Assembly: GCA_016197205.1 (NCBI GenBank)
Contig: JACPWG010000011.1
Coordinates: 1 to 64,000, forward strand
Direction of reading: 5' to 3'
DNA: 64,000 nt
Source of the DNA: Planctomycetota bacterium
GTDB lineage: Bacteria > Planctomycetota > MHYJ01 > WSZJ01 > JACPWG01
Part shown: positions 27,301 to 35,716 of the stretch, in pieces
How the letters are laid out: each line of letters starts with the position of its first letter
How positions within the stretch are numbered: the stretch's first letter is position 1
Program-made: the position numbers and the translations under genes
The notes under the pieces: model-generated
Database searches by the model: none
Seen by the model: the letters and a program-made list of their open reading frames with translations, nothing else
Told to the model about the DNA's origin: nothing

Positions 27301-30300
27301 TCACGGCCAGGACCGGCGGAATGTCCGCGACGTTCAGCGTGACGTTCACCACCAGGGGGGAATTCGTCGCCCCGGTCGCCGTGAACGTGATCTTGCCATT
27401 CTGCGTGCCCGCGGGCAGGCCGGCCGTGTTCGCCGTGACGGTCACCGTCCCGCTATTCGTCCCCGCGAGGGGAGAGAGTGCGAGCCAGGGCACGTCCTTC
27501 GTCACGGACCAGGAGAGCGTCCCGCCGCCCGAGTTCGCCACGGTGAGGGTTTGCGGCGGCAGCGCCCCTTGCCCGAAATTCCCGTTGAAGGTGAGGGGCG
27601 AAGGAGAGACCGTGAACGCCGGGGGCTTCGCCGCGCCGCCGGTGATCTGCAGGCTCCACAGGTTGAGGGTGCCGGTGTTCTTCGTCTTCGTGTCGGTCAC
27701 GGTGAGCGACCAGGTCCCCTTCGACGACTGCCCGTTGAAGGCCGCGAGCGACTGCGTGGGCGCGGTGAGGGTGTCGTAGGTGGTAACGAGGTTCTTCGTG
27801 AGGCCGCCGATCTTGTTGTGCAGGATGACCGTGTTCCCGGCCGGGGATTTCACGATCACGGTCAGGTCGCCGATGGCGGCGTGCGTGATCTGCACGCCGA
27901 CGTTCACGTCCTGGATCGCGATGTCGTCCGGGACGTCGAGCGTGCTCGTGATGCCGGTCGTGTTCGCGTCCGGGATCCCCCGGTCGGGCACTTCGTCCTT
28001 GACGAAGTTCTTGGTCGTCGCCGTGGCCGGATTCACGGTCAGCGTGACCGGGACGACGAGCGGAGACCCGGTGGCGCCGGGGGCGGTGAAGGTGATGGTG
28101 CCCGGGAAGTCGCCGAGGCCGAGCCCGGCGAGGGAGGCCGTGACCGAGACATTGGCCGCGCCGGTCCCGGCCGCGGGGTTCACGGAGAGCCAGGGCGCAT
28201 TGGCGGAAACGGTCGCCGTCCAGTTGAGGGTCCCGGCGCCCGCGTTGGAGACCGCGAGCCCCTGCGCATTCGGGTTGGCGCCGTCCTGCTGGCCCGCGAA
28301 GGCGAGGTTGCCGGGATTGATCGCCAGCACGGGGCCGGCGACCACGCCGGTCACATCCACCCTCCATTGGCGCAACGAGCCGGTGTCCCCGAAGTCGTCG
28401 ACGTCCGCGACGTTCAGGGTCCAGGTCCCGAAGGCGTCCTGCCCCACGAAGGCGCCGAGCGACTGCGCGGGCGCCGTTTGCGTATCGTAGGTCGTATTGA
28501 TCGCCGTCCCCGAGCTCCCCGTCCGGTTATGGAGCAGGACGGTCGTGCCGGCGGGGGAGGTGATCGAGACCTTGAGCGCGCCGATGAAGGCGTGGACGAG
28601 GTCGACGAAGACGTTGAGGTCGGAGATCGTGACGTGCTGGTCCACCTGGACCTGGCTGGAGACGCCGGCGGCGACGTTGTCCGGGATCGCCAGCACGGGG
28701 TTCAGCACTTTGGAGAAGGACGTCGTGGTGGCGACGAGCCCCGTGAAGTCCTGGGCGGTCACGTTGGCATTCGTGACGCTCACGACGCGCTGCGCGGGCT
28801 GGAAGGCGAGACCGGCCTTGACGGGCGTGAGCGTGTAGTCCCCCACCGCGAGGTTGCTGAAGGCGTAGGCGCCCGTGGCGCTGGTGACCGCGCTCGCGAC
28901 CGCCGAGCCGCTCAGGTTGACGGTGACGTTCGCGATCCCCGCGCCGGCGCCGTCCCGCGCCGTGCCGGAGAGGGAGAAGAGCGAGGCCGCTCCGATCCCC
29001 GGGTTCACGATCAGCACGAAGGGTTGGGGGCCGACCGGGACGACGTGCCCCTTGACCTTGATCGTCCAGGCGCCCGCGGCCGGGGCGGCGACCTTGATTT
29101 GTTCGAGGGTGTCCCCGTCGTTGTGGCCGGTCGTCGTGGGGCCGTTCGGGTTGGCGGCGCCGGGTCCGACGAAGGGGAAGAAGGTCGTCCCGTTCGGCGC
29201 AACGGCCTCGAGGTCGAGGTCGTTGACGCGTGCGAGGGCCGCACTCGCGCTCCCCGGCGGGTCGATCCAGGTCACCGTAGCCTTGAGCTCCGGCGCTCCG
29301 GTGGGCACGTTCACGGTGAACGCGACGGTCGCGCCGTTCGCGCACTGCCCGGTGGCGAGGGTCTTCAGGTTCGGATCGGAACCGGCGACGACAAGATCGG
29401 CGGCCGCCTTCACGTCAATGGAGCCGTAGCCGAATTTATAGTCGGGCCCCGCGTTTCCGAAGTCGACGGCCGTCTGCGCGAGGAGGGCCTTGAGGTAGCC
29501 GGGAGGGGGATTCACGCCGCCCATCCTTTGGCGGAAGAGCCCGATGAGGAGGGCGCAGGAGCCCGTGGTCGCCGGGGTGGCCATCGAGGTGCCGCTGAAG
29601 CTCGCGTAGGTGTTGTTCGGGAGGGTAGAGGTGAGCCCGACTCCGTTCGCGGAGACGTCCGGCTTGATCCGCCCGTCCGTGGTCGGGCCGAAACTGCTGA
29701 ACGAGGACATCGTCCCGTTATCGTTCAGCGCCCCGACCGCGATGACGTTTTTCGCGGAGGCGAAGGTGCCCATCAACTGAAACGTATCGGTGCCGTTCCG
29801 GTCGTTGCCTGCGGCGAAGAGGATCGTGAGGGGCGCAGGCGCGGTCACGGCGCCGGGGAGCGCGACCTTATCGATGTTCACGGAGTTCGAGGAGTACTGC
29901 CCGAAGAGCTCGCTGGCCAGCCCCCAGGAATTCGTCGAGAGGACGATCTGCCGCGCGGCGAGGGCGTTGGTCATTTCGGAGAAGACGTTGCCGAAGAAAT
30001 CGAAGCTGAAGAGGGTAGCGGCGGTCGCCATGCCCTTCGCGCCGGCGTTTCCGCCGCCGCTGCCGAGGATGGTGCCGCAGACGTGGGTCGCGTGGTCGTC
30101 GATGCTGGGCGCCGTCTCGCCGATCTGCGTACGGCCGCCGAAATCACTGTGCGCGAAGACGTTTCCCCCGTCCCATTCGCCTACGATCACGCCGCTGCCG
30201 TTCAGGTTGAGCGGGGAGCCGGTGACCTGGTTGACCTTCGCGAGCGCCGCCGCGTTGACGTTGAAGACGCGCGGCGGTGGGGAGGTCTGGTCCAGGTATT

Positions 30301-31111
30301 CGACGGTGTCCTCGGCGGCCACCGCCAGGGCCACCTCCGGGGAAGGGACCGTGAGCGTAAGCTTCTGGTTGAACTCGAACTCCTCCTTCGGCGTGAGGCC
30401 GAGGGCCGCGAGCGCTTCCTGGGCCTGTCGTAGCGAAACGGAGTCGAAGAACTTTACGTCCACTTTGACGCCGCCCGCGGGATCGCGGGCCCAATCCCCG
30501 TACTTCCCGTGATAGACGTTGGAGGCCACCTTGTCGGCGACCTGGAGCTCTCCCACGCCGCGGACATACGGCAAGGATCTTACCGTGTCGAAGGTATCGC
30601 GCAGGACGTAGGTGAGGTAGGCATAGCCGTCGAGGTAGCGTTCCCGTTCGACGCCGTAGGTCGCAAGCTCCCGCTCCTGCGCTTCCGTCGGGATGTCCTC
30701 GAACTGCATGAGGATCCGCTTGTGGTCGGTCTTGAATTCGATCGAGGCGTCCTTCTGGAGGAGGAAGAAGCGGGACTTGAGGCGCACGGCATACCTGCGG
30801 TCGGCCTCCGGGAGCGCGGCGAGCCAGGCCTCCCACGCCGCCTGGTCGTAGAGCGCGGGGGGGCCGGCGGCGGGCGGCTTGGCGGGGACGACGACGGGTT
30901 GCTGCACGACGGCCGGGACCTGGAGGACCGGCGGCTTCTCGGGCGCACGGGCCGGCGGCACCTGCGGCTGGTGCTGGACCTTGCGGCCGCCGCGCGCCTG
31001 CTCGCGCCTCCCGCGGCCCTCGTCCTGCATCTCGTTGGCCACGATCACGGCGAGCAGCGCCACCGCGGCGCAGCCCACGACGAGCCACATCAACTTCTTC
31101 GAAGTCGTCAT
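24359..31111 (-). CDS. Giant secreted subtilisin-like (S8) protease with P-domains, BACON-like and discoidin-like repeats
   Basis: 2250 residues with a single N-terminal hydrophobic segment (residues 7-25) and no lipobox. The S8 catalytic residues are visible: Asp314 in GEWDGG, His340 in DDHATHVCGT, Asn436 in AAGND and Ser509 in SGTSMATP. After the catalytic domain come a carboxypeptidase-regulatory-like domain, two proprotein-convertase P-domains (each with a HAxIGxLxVxxxSPAG pattern), at least four BACON/Ig-like repeats (NLAF, then GTLxW and PWL), and three F5/8-type C discoidin-like modules alternating with fibronectin-III-like domains (LSWKAPAAG, YDLRYATSPI). It is likely cell-surface or secreted and adhesive. 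GGAAGGAA precedes ATG 31111; it follows the MshEN-like gene by 112 bp. Confidence 0.92.
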   Translation of the reverse strand: MTTSKKLMWLVVGCAAVALLAVIVANEMQDEGRGRREQARGGRKVQHQPQVPPARAPEKPPVLQVPAVVQQPVVVPAKPPAAGPPALYDQAAWEAWLAALPEADRRYAVRLKSRFFLLQKDASIEFKTDHKRILMQFEDIPTEAQERELATYGVERERYLDGYAYLTYVLRDTFDTVRSLPYVRGVGELQVADKVASNVYHGKYGDWARDPAGGVKVDVKFFDSVSLRQAQEALAALGLTPKEEFEFNQKLTLTVPSPEVALAVAAEDTVEYLDQTSPPPRVFNVNAAALAKVNQVTGSPLNLNGSGVIVGEWDGGNVFAHSDFGGRTQIGETAPSIDDHATHVCGTILGSGGGNAGAKGMATAATLFSFDFFGNVFSEMTNALAARQIVLSTNSWGLASELFGQYSSNSVNIDKVALPGAVTAPAPLTILFAAGNDRNGTDTFQLMGTFASAKNVIAVGALNDNGTMSSFSSFGPTTDGRIKPDVSANGVGLTSTLPNNTYASFSGTSMATPATTGSCALLIGLFRQRMGGVNPPPGYLKALLAQTAVDFGNAGPDYKFGYGSIDVKAAADLVVAGSDPNLKTLATGQCANGATVAFTVNVPTGAPELKATVTWIDPPGSASAALARVNDLDLEAVAPNGTTFFPFVGPGAANPNGPTTTGHNDGDTLEQIKVAAPAAGAWTIKVKGHVVPVGPQPFVLIVNPGIGAASLFSLSGTARDGAGAGIANVTVNLSGSAVASAVTSATGAYAFSNLAVGDYTLTPVKAGLAFQPAQRVVSVTNANVTAQDFTGLVATTTSFSKVLNPVLAIPDNVAAGVSSQVQVDQHVTISDLNVFVDLVHAFIGALKVSITSPAGTTVLLHNRTGSSGTAINTTYDTQTAPAQSLGAFVGQDAFGTWTLNVADVDDFGDTGSLRQWRVDVTGVVAGPVLAINPGNLAFAGQQDGANPNAQGLAVSNAGAGTLNWTATVSANAPWLSVNPAAGTGAANVSVTASLAGLGLGDFPGTITFTAPGATGSPLVVPVTLTVNPATATTKNFVKDEVPDRGIPDANTTGITSTLDVPDDIAIQDVNVGVQITHAAIGDLTVIVKSPAGNTVILHNKIGGLTKNLVTTYDTLTAPTQSLAAFNGQSSKGTWSLTVTDTKTKNTGTLNLWSLQITGGAAKPPAFTVSPSPLTFNGNFGQGALPPQTLTVANSGGGTLSWSVTKDVPWLALSPLAGTNSGTVTVTANTAGLPAGTQNGKITFTATGATNSPLVVNVTLNVADIPPVLAVNPTNLAFTTQLGQNPPSQTFTVTNGGGGSLTWAATHNTTFLTLSPTGGTLGAGTSQTVTATVAAGGVPVGLVNGAINVTSAEAGATSPKVVSVSLTVTQPPSLAVSPSLLAFAGGEKGTLQPAPQNVSISNAGGGTLSWSIVSNAPFVTVAPTSGTGNGTVSVTANTTSLNAGNFQAVLTVTAGGGADGSPKSVNVSVVASDVTAPSPILNLQSLATKIDGPQLPAPAVKATSTNDAVNAGPGRATDADLTTGWQSLLRKQLTPESLTCDCGSTKNVGMVKLAARTNFTTSFPIDFQLQTSQDDVNYVSQVTVTKQVAGNGELKVYPFPAPVAARFVRVLVTKMQKSGLFFSTQIGEIQVLEPPPALNSGVKLTWTAVGDDGLTGAAAAYDLRQATAPISEGSFAAATPVQGVPAPQPSGSAETFLVTSLPAGQTFHFAIKAVDEAGNAGPLAGTFATTSADTAAPEPITELAAREVSGTGEALAARVTEASSVLGSGWEKELAADARPGTSWSSAGSRGPRTEHLVVDLGSICAVGSVRALPRSETPELFPRNVFVEVSLDGKSWKTVVRDQEPSRAPGEAAEFSFAAEAARYVRFGGTSAQEGLTQNHYAQVAELTVHEPKGPADRLVALSWKAPAAGTGTPEAYDVRFGPAPLDDATWTGATQAVGEGRPGAAGTAERFLLAGLTPGQAVELGVRVVDEAGNSSRLVKVAFTAGKHGDADTEAPAAVADLRAEAVTGSGQFSAALATAASSEQSAEYGKDKVTDGLYSTAWSTGTKTGPSDEFVTLDLGTTRPVNRVRAMPREQFASLFPADFRLETSVDGARWVVVKKVEGFQASERTHAVFEFPATPARFVRLVVTRMNGVDGLAYAQIAELEVGEADGPVNTMLRVRWTAGGDDGRAGRASAYDLRYATSPITDASWVSARPVTTTVPRASGQAEETVATGLEPGTLYYFALKVRDEAGNESALSNVGSESTGK

Positions 31112-31223
31112 GCGCTGGTTCCTTCCTTGGTTGCTTCAAAACTTCGGGCATGCCTCGGCACGCCGGGCCGGCGGCGGCCTCGAGCGTGGACGACCCCGCA
31201 CCCCCGGCAGGGCGAAGCCCGTC

Positions 31224-32210
31224 CTATCGACTGCCACCCCCGACGCCCCCGCCGTCCCCTTCTGTATCCCCATCCTCGCCCGAATCGCGGCGAGCCTCGG
31301 GAAACAGCTTCCGTTCGATCTTCCGGATCCTGGCCTCCTCCTCCAGCCTGCGACGGACCAGCTCCTGCTCGCTTGGCGGTCCGGAGGAAACCGCGGGTGG
31401 TGCTGCCGGTCCGCCGGCTGCGCCCTCGCCGCCGCCCGTTTTTCGCGTCCCTCCGACCAGCGGGACACCCGACCAGGGTTTGCCCCCGGGGGTCGAAGCG
31501 CCCGTCCCCGCCGTGGCCGGTTTGCCGGCGCCCGGATCCTCGACCGGGGCCGGCGGTTTCTGACGCCCGGCGCCGCTTTCGACACCGTCGCCGGTCGGCC
31601 CGGGATCGACGGGCGTGGCACTCCTGACCCACCAGACCAGGGCGATCGCGAGGAGGATGGCTCCGAGGGCGCCGCCGATGCTCACGGCCAGGCGCGAACG
31701 CGAACGACCGCGCCGGGCGCGCTCCACCCGCTGGACCATCACCGCCGCGTCCGTCCCGAGATAGCCGCGCTGGTGAAGCACGTCGGCGAGCGGGATCTTC
31801 ACCCCGAGCCGGTTCAGCTTGCGCTGGAGCGAGAGGCACTCCTCGACGGCCGCCCGCGACACGAGAAAGTTCGACAGCAGGATGTCCGCGAGGCTGTCCC
31901 CGACGGAAGCGGTGAGCGGCGCGTGCGGGACCTTCGTCTCCTGGATGGAGGCCTGGTTGCGCCGCAGCTCGAGCAGCTCGTGGACCTGGGCCTTGGTCAG
32001 ATAGCCCTTGTCGACCAGGAGGTCGCCGAGCCGGCGGGTGAGGCCCGCCGCCCGCATCTGTGACTGGATCCGGAGACATTCGTCCACCCGCGCCTGCGTC
32101 GTCATGCCGTTGAGGACGGCGACCCGGCCGAGAAAGTCGGCCGCGGAGGGTTTCACCTCCCACGACCCGTCGGGCTCGGGCGAGGACTGGGGCTCGGTCG
32201 ATTTTTCCAC
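31224..32210 (-). CDS. Membrane protein with two MshEN/GspE-N-like domains
   Basis: 328 residues. Two helical modules of the MshEN/GspE N-terminal kind occur at about 24-85 (LGRVAVLNGMTTQARVDECL, LGDLLVDKGYLTKAQVHELL) and 105-160 (LADVLHQRGYLGTDA). A single transmembrane helix is at 174-195 (LAVSIGGALGAILLAIALVWW), then a Pro/Gly-rich linker and a basic C-terminus. MshEN domains bind c-di-GMP in some secretion ATPases, but many planctomycete copies only share the fold; the binding residues cannot be judged here. The same domain type opens the Ser/Thr kinase at 47-49 kb. A good promoter lies 116 bp upstream (32326-32355). Confidence 0.75.
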   Translation of the reverse strand: MEKSTEPQSSPEPDGSWEVKPSAADFLGRVAVLNGMTTQARVDECLRIQSQMRAAGLTRRLGDLLVDKGYLTKAQVHELLELRRNQASIQETKVPHAPLTASVGDSLADILLSNFLVSRAAVEECLSLQRKLNRLGVKIPLADVLHQRGYLGTDAAVMVQRVERARRGRSRSRLAVSIGGALGAILLAIALVWWVRSATPVDPGPTGDGVESGAGRQKPPAPVEDPGAGKPATAGTGASTPGGKPWSGVPLVGGTRKTGGGEGAAGGPAAPPAVSSGPPSEQELVRRRLEEEARIRKIERKLFPEARRDSGEDGDTEGDGGGVGGGSR

Positions 32211-32325
32211 GTCAAAAACTCACGCTGCGGAGAGCCGTGCTTCGCCACCACTCCGGGAGGGAGTGGGCCGGAAAGGGGAAGCCTGACCTTTTCCGGGTCG
32301 CGGGATGGGCGTGTTCGGTCCTTCA

Positions 32326-32355
32326 ATTATACGAATGGCACAGAAGCCGCGTCAA
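32326..32355 (-). promoter_or_regulatory. Sigma-70-type promoter for the MshEN-like/protease genes
   Basis: Reading the minus strand: -35 TTGACG at 32355-32350, 18-bp spacer, -10 TATAAT at 32331-32326. The start codon at 32210 is about 110 bases downstream of the expected transcription start. Confidence 0.7.
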
Positions 32356-32426
32356 GTTCAGTTGCCATTCCCACCCCCCTGGAGTAGAATCGCAGCGCGG
32401 CAGTGCCGCAGCCAAGCGACGACGGA

Positions 32427-32505
32427 ACCACAGATTTCACAGATTTACGACGATTTCACAGATTCGTAATCTGTGTAATCGCGTAGAATCTGTGAAATCT
32501 GTGGT
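32427..32505. repeat. 79-bp palindromic element
   Basis: Perfect 19-bp arms, ACCACAGATTTCACAGATT and its complement, enclosing further partial CACAGATT units. Words of this kind (ACAGATTTCACAGATT) are a well-known dispersed repeat in many bacterial genomes; only one copy is in this window. Confidence 0.75.
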
Positions 32506-32608
32506 TTTCATGGCGTTCGACCCGAGCAAAAATTGTCGCAAGAAAACAATCTTCGAACGATTAGCAGTGCAGCCGCCTGTTTCCCCTCCCCTGGCAAGGC
32601 GAGCACCC

Positions 32609-34387
32609 ATGACCGAACCCGCGTCGACCAGCGCCGCGCAGCCGCACGCCGCGGCCCCGGTCCGCGAACCGGGAGAGGTCCGCTGGGCCACGGGAATCGA
32701 TCTCGGCGACTCAGGCATTTACCTGATCCAGCTCCGAACGGGCGGAGGCGAGCCCCCGACCCTCGCCTCGCTCGCGGTCGACGCGGGCGACGGGTTCGCC
32801 GCTCCTCAACGCGGAGCGGAGGAGGCGGAGTCCGGCCGGGCACGGATCCGCTCGCTGCGCGCCCTCCTGCGGCGCACCTCTCCCCGCGTGACGGCGGCCC
32901 ACGTGAACGTCCCCGGCGAACGCGCGGTCGTGAAGATCCTCGCGCGCCCACCCGGCGACGAGTACGACGCGGCGGAATCCCTTCGGGTCCGTCACCTCTC
33001 GAAGGGGCTTCCCTTCGCCCCCGGGTCCGCCCGCTTCCGCTTCGCGGCGAAGGCCGACCCGGTGGATGGCGGCGTTCGGACGGGGGGACCGCGCGTGTTC
33101 GGAAGCGCAGCGGACGGTACGGACGTCGACGACCGCGCAGCGGCCGTGCAGGGGGCCGGCATCGCCGTGCACGCGGTCACGCCGAACGCGTTCGCACTCG
33201 ACACGCTGGTTCGTGCCGCCGGGCTGGCCTCCCCGGGGCTGGCCCTCGCGGTCCTGGACCTGCGGCCGGACTTCGCCACGCTCTCGGTCCATGGCCCGCG
33301 CACGCTGGAGTTCTGCCGCGAGCTTCCGATCGGCGTGAGGGAACTGTTGGGCCTCCGAGCGGCCGATCGGACCGCGGCACCGCTCGCCTCGGGGGGCGAC
33401 ACGCCGCCCGGCACTCCCGCCGCGCCGCCGGACGTCGCGCAGCCGGAGACCCCGCAGAGCGCGCCGGCCGAGGCCGGCCGGGAAGGGGCGCCCGCCGCGG
33501 GGAAGCCCGTGCCGCGGCTCGTCCAGCGCCTCGTCGGAGAGGTCGTTCGCGACCTCGAGACCTTCCACCAGAGCGAAGGCTCGGTGCGCGTCGAGCACGT
33601 GTACGTCTGCGGCGATCGGATCGCGGACCTGCTGCCGGCCCTCGTCGACGAGCTGCATGCCTCGGTGCTCGATCCCTGGCAGGCGGTCCGGGTGCCGCAG
33701 GAGCTGCGGCGGGAGGCGGCTGCGCATGGGCCGCGCCTCGCGGTCGCGGTCGGCCTCGCGCTCCAGGACCGCCCCGTGCTCGACTTTCTCGGCGTGCGAG
33801 GACAGCGAGTCAACAAACTGCTGGCCTTGAATCGCGTGGTCACGTTCCTCGCCGTCGCGGGCGCCGCCTTCCTGCTGCTCGCCGCCTTTCTCGAGCGGTC
33901 CGCGTCGGACGGGCTGCACGGCCGGGTCGCCGCCGCGGAACTCCAGCTCGCCGAGCTGCAGCAACCGCTCCGGACGGCCGCTGCGTATGAGCGGATGCGG
34001 GGGCGCCTCACGCGGGTCAGGCCCGCCCCGTCCCCGGCCGTCGCGCCCGTCATCCCCTACTACGGGATGCTCGCGGACCTTTCGAACCTGCTGCTCGATC
34101 CCAGGCTCGCGGAAAAGGTCGGCCTGCGGCGCCTTTTCCTTCCTCCGCGGAGCAGGTCGGGGCCGGCCGGCGGGGCCGACGCCGGCCGCCCGGAGGTCGA
34201 GTTGCTCGCCGCCCTCCGCGCGACCTCGCCCGCGGAGTTCGAGAATCTTCGCGACATGCTTCTCGAAGTGCTTGCGGGCTCGCCGTTCTTCGAAAACGTC
34301 CGGCCCGCGGCCCCCGGCGAAGGGCCGACCGCCGCCGGACAACCGTGGTCGCTCCGGGTGATCTGCGGCCTGCGGCTACCGAAGTAG
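32609..34387 (+). CDS. pilM: Type IV pilus/type II secretion assembly protein, PilM-PilN fusion type
   Basis: 592 residues from ATG 32609. The N-terminal part is an actin-like ATPase of the PilM/GspL cytoplasmic type: phosphate-1 motif GIDLGDSGIYLIQL, a later LAVLDLRPDFATLSVHGPRTLEF segment and VYVCGD. A low-complexity Pro/Ala insert sits near residues 265-300. A transmembrane helix follows at about 410-428 (VVTFLAVAGAAFLLLAAFLE). A periplasmic PilN-like part comes next. PilM and PilN are usually separate; one chain is the GspL-like layout. With the PilO-like gene downstream it would form the inner-membrane alignment complex that links a pilus or secretion ATPase to the outer-membrane channel. 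Confidence 0.75.
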   Translation: MTEPASTSAAQPHAAAPVREPGEVRWATGIDLGDSGIYLIQLRTGGGEPPTLASLAVDAGDGFAAPQRGAEEAESGRARIRSLRALLRRTSPRVTAAHVNVPGERAVVKILARPPGDEYDAAESLRVRHLSKGLPFAPGSARFRFAAKADPVDGGVRTGGPRVFGSAADGTDVDDRAAAVQGAGIAVHAVTPNAFALDTLVRAAGLASPGLALAVLDLRPDFATLSVHGPRTLEFCRELPIGVRELLGLRAADRTAAPLASGGDTPPGTPAAPPDVAQPETPQSAPAEAGREGAPAAGKPVPRLVQRLVGEVVRDLETFHQSEGSVRVEHVYVCGDRIADLLPALVDELHASVLDPWQAVRVPQELRREAAAHGPRLAVAVGLALQDRPVLDFLGVRGQRVNKLLALNRVVTFLAVAGAAFLLLAAFLERSASDGLHGRVAAAELQLAELQQPLRTAAAYERMRGRLTRVRPAPSPAVAPVIPYYGMLADLSNLLLDPRLAEKVGLRRLFLPPRSRSGPAGGADAGRPEVELLAALRATSPAEFENLRDMLLEVLAGSPFFENVRPAAPGEGPTAAGQPWSLRVICGLRLPK

Positions 34388-34732
34388 AACGACCCGGCGC
34401 CGCGAAGCCGCACGAACGGGACGAGCCACCGAAAACGCCGCGGACGCCGAACGGGAAAAGAAAACAACGACCCGAACGAAGGCTGAACGCGACCGAGGGC
34501 GGCAAGTGGCTAGATCATGGCTCCGCGTCCCAACCAGCCGCGGGCGAAATTTGAAATTCGGACCGGCCGTGTGGGTCGAATGCCGGACTTTTACACAGAG
34601 ACGCGGAGACGCAGAGGCGGGCGCTGAGTCCACGCTCCTCTACCGGCGATCATCGCCGGCAACGCACTGAGAGATCGATATTAGCTTCATTTCGGCCTAT
34701 TGAAAGAAAACGAATCGAGGCTTGAGGCGAAC
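34388..34732. repeat. Family 5 remnant and dispersed composite repeat, family 1, copy C
   Basis: The gap between the PilM-like and PilO-like genes is filled by a family 5 unit (about 34426-34455) and family 1 copy C (34462-34708). The copy has a shorter AAATTTG tract than copies A and D. The repeat separates two genes that are normally contiguous, so it was probably inserted into an operon. Confidence 0.8.
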
Positions 34733-35245
34733 ATGTTCCGACCCCTGTCCGTGGGGACGCGCGCCTTCGTGGCGCTCTGCGCCAAGCTGCTGCTGCTGCC
34801 GCTGCTCTACTTTCTCGTCTACGAACCCGAGTCGTCGGAGCGGCTCGAGCAGCAAGACCGGCTGAACAAGCGAGGGGACGAACTGCTGCGTCAGGAATGG
34901 CTGATCGCCCAGACGGCGGTCCGGCTGGACGTCCAGAAAGCGGTGCGGGAGGCCGGCGTGGTGGGGGAGAACCTCGCTCGGTGGAGCGCGCGCGGCGGTG
35001 GGACGCGCGGGGCGCTGCACTTGACCGGCGACCTGACGGTCTCCGGGGCGTACGAAGGGATCGCGAAATTTCTCAAGGGCCTGACGGAGGTTCGGCCGGC
35101 GCTCTCGATCGACGAACTGGAGCTTCGGCCGGAGCCGCGTCGCGGTCCGATGGGCATCGACCCGGGCGTGCTCGTCGCGCGCCTGCACATCAGCGCGCAC
35201 TTCGAAGAGACCGGCGGGCAGGACCCGGGGCGGGAGCGCCGCTGA
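34733..35245 (+). CDS. PilO/GspM-like inner-membrane assembly protein
   Basis: 170 residues from ATG 34733 (GAGGCGAAC upstream). A short cytoplasmic tail is followed by one transmembrane helix (AFVALCAKLLLLPLLYFLVYE), a coiled-coil-like stretch and a compact alpha/beta domain (ALHLTGDLTVSGAYEGIAKF, LSIDELELRPEPR). The layout and the GxYxxIxxFLxxL pattern fit the ferredoxin-like domain of PilO/GspM. It would pair with the PilN-like part of the preceding protein in the periplasm. The family call rests on topology and context, since the sequence is short and divergent. Confidence 0.6.
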   Translation: MFRPLSVGTRAFVALCAKLLLLPLLYFLVYEPESSERLEQQDRLNKRGDELLRQEWLIAQTAVRLDVQKAVREAGVVGENLARWSARGGGTRGALHLTGDLTVSGAYEGIAKFLKGLTEVRPALSIDELELRPEPRRGPMGIDPGVLVARLHISAHFEETGGQDPGRERR

Positions 35246-35716
35246 GCCCTTACCGCCGGGCCCGCCACGCCGGCCGCGCCAGGCTCGGGCGACGTCAAAG
35301 CCGGACCACGCTTCCCGATCGGCTCGTTTCCGCAGGGGCACGGCGCTGCCGTGCCCACGAAGCGAGACACCGTTCTCGGCTGTGCGCTGCGCCCTCAGCA
35401 GTTTGAACCATGCCTGAGTACCGCCCCACAGAATGGGGTGACCCATTTCCTCGGCGATTTCGGCCGCCTGCTTCGTTGCGCTCGCTCGACGTAGTTCTCC
35501 GTTACTACGCCTCGCTCGCGCGCCTCGCGGGCGGCCGAACTTGCCTGCGGCTATCGGTCACCGACTTCCGTGGAGCGGTACTGAGCCCGACACCTGGCCC
35601 GACGAAGGACACGCCGAGACCGCTCCCTCACGGTCGCGGTTCGGAATTCGATCGACCGTGCTCGTCGGCTTCGGGGGGAAGCGCGGTCTTCCAAACGCCG
35701 AGTCGCAGGTGTTCGA
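35246..35716. other. Intergenic region, 471 bp
   Basis: Between convergent genes. It carries a GGGGCACGGCGCTGCCGTGCC hairpin-like word (about 35334-35354) also seen at 42826-42846, a solo TTTGAACCATGCC end (35402-35414) and an inverted family 4 repeat (35617-35645). No gene or clear terminator is seen. Confidence 0.5.
35617..35645 (-). repeat. Short dispersed repeat, family 4, copy 3
   Basis: Inverted copy of CGCGACCGTSAGGGAGCGG. Confidence 0.65.

Larger units (their letters stand above)
32211..32608. other. Divergent intergenic region with promoter and palindrome
   Basis: 398 bp between the minus-strand MshEN-like gene and the plus-strand pilM-like gene. It holds a strong minus-strand promoter (32326-32355) and a perfect inverted repeat (32427-32505). 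No gene fits in it. Confidence 0.7.

Noticed and set aside
24350..30433. A 2027-codon open frame on the plus strand
   Set aside because: It lies exactly antisense to the subtilase gene; the protein is low-complexity Arg/Gly/His with no domains. It is a by-product of high-GC codon use.
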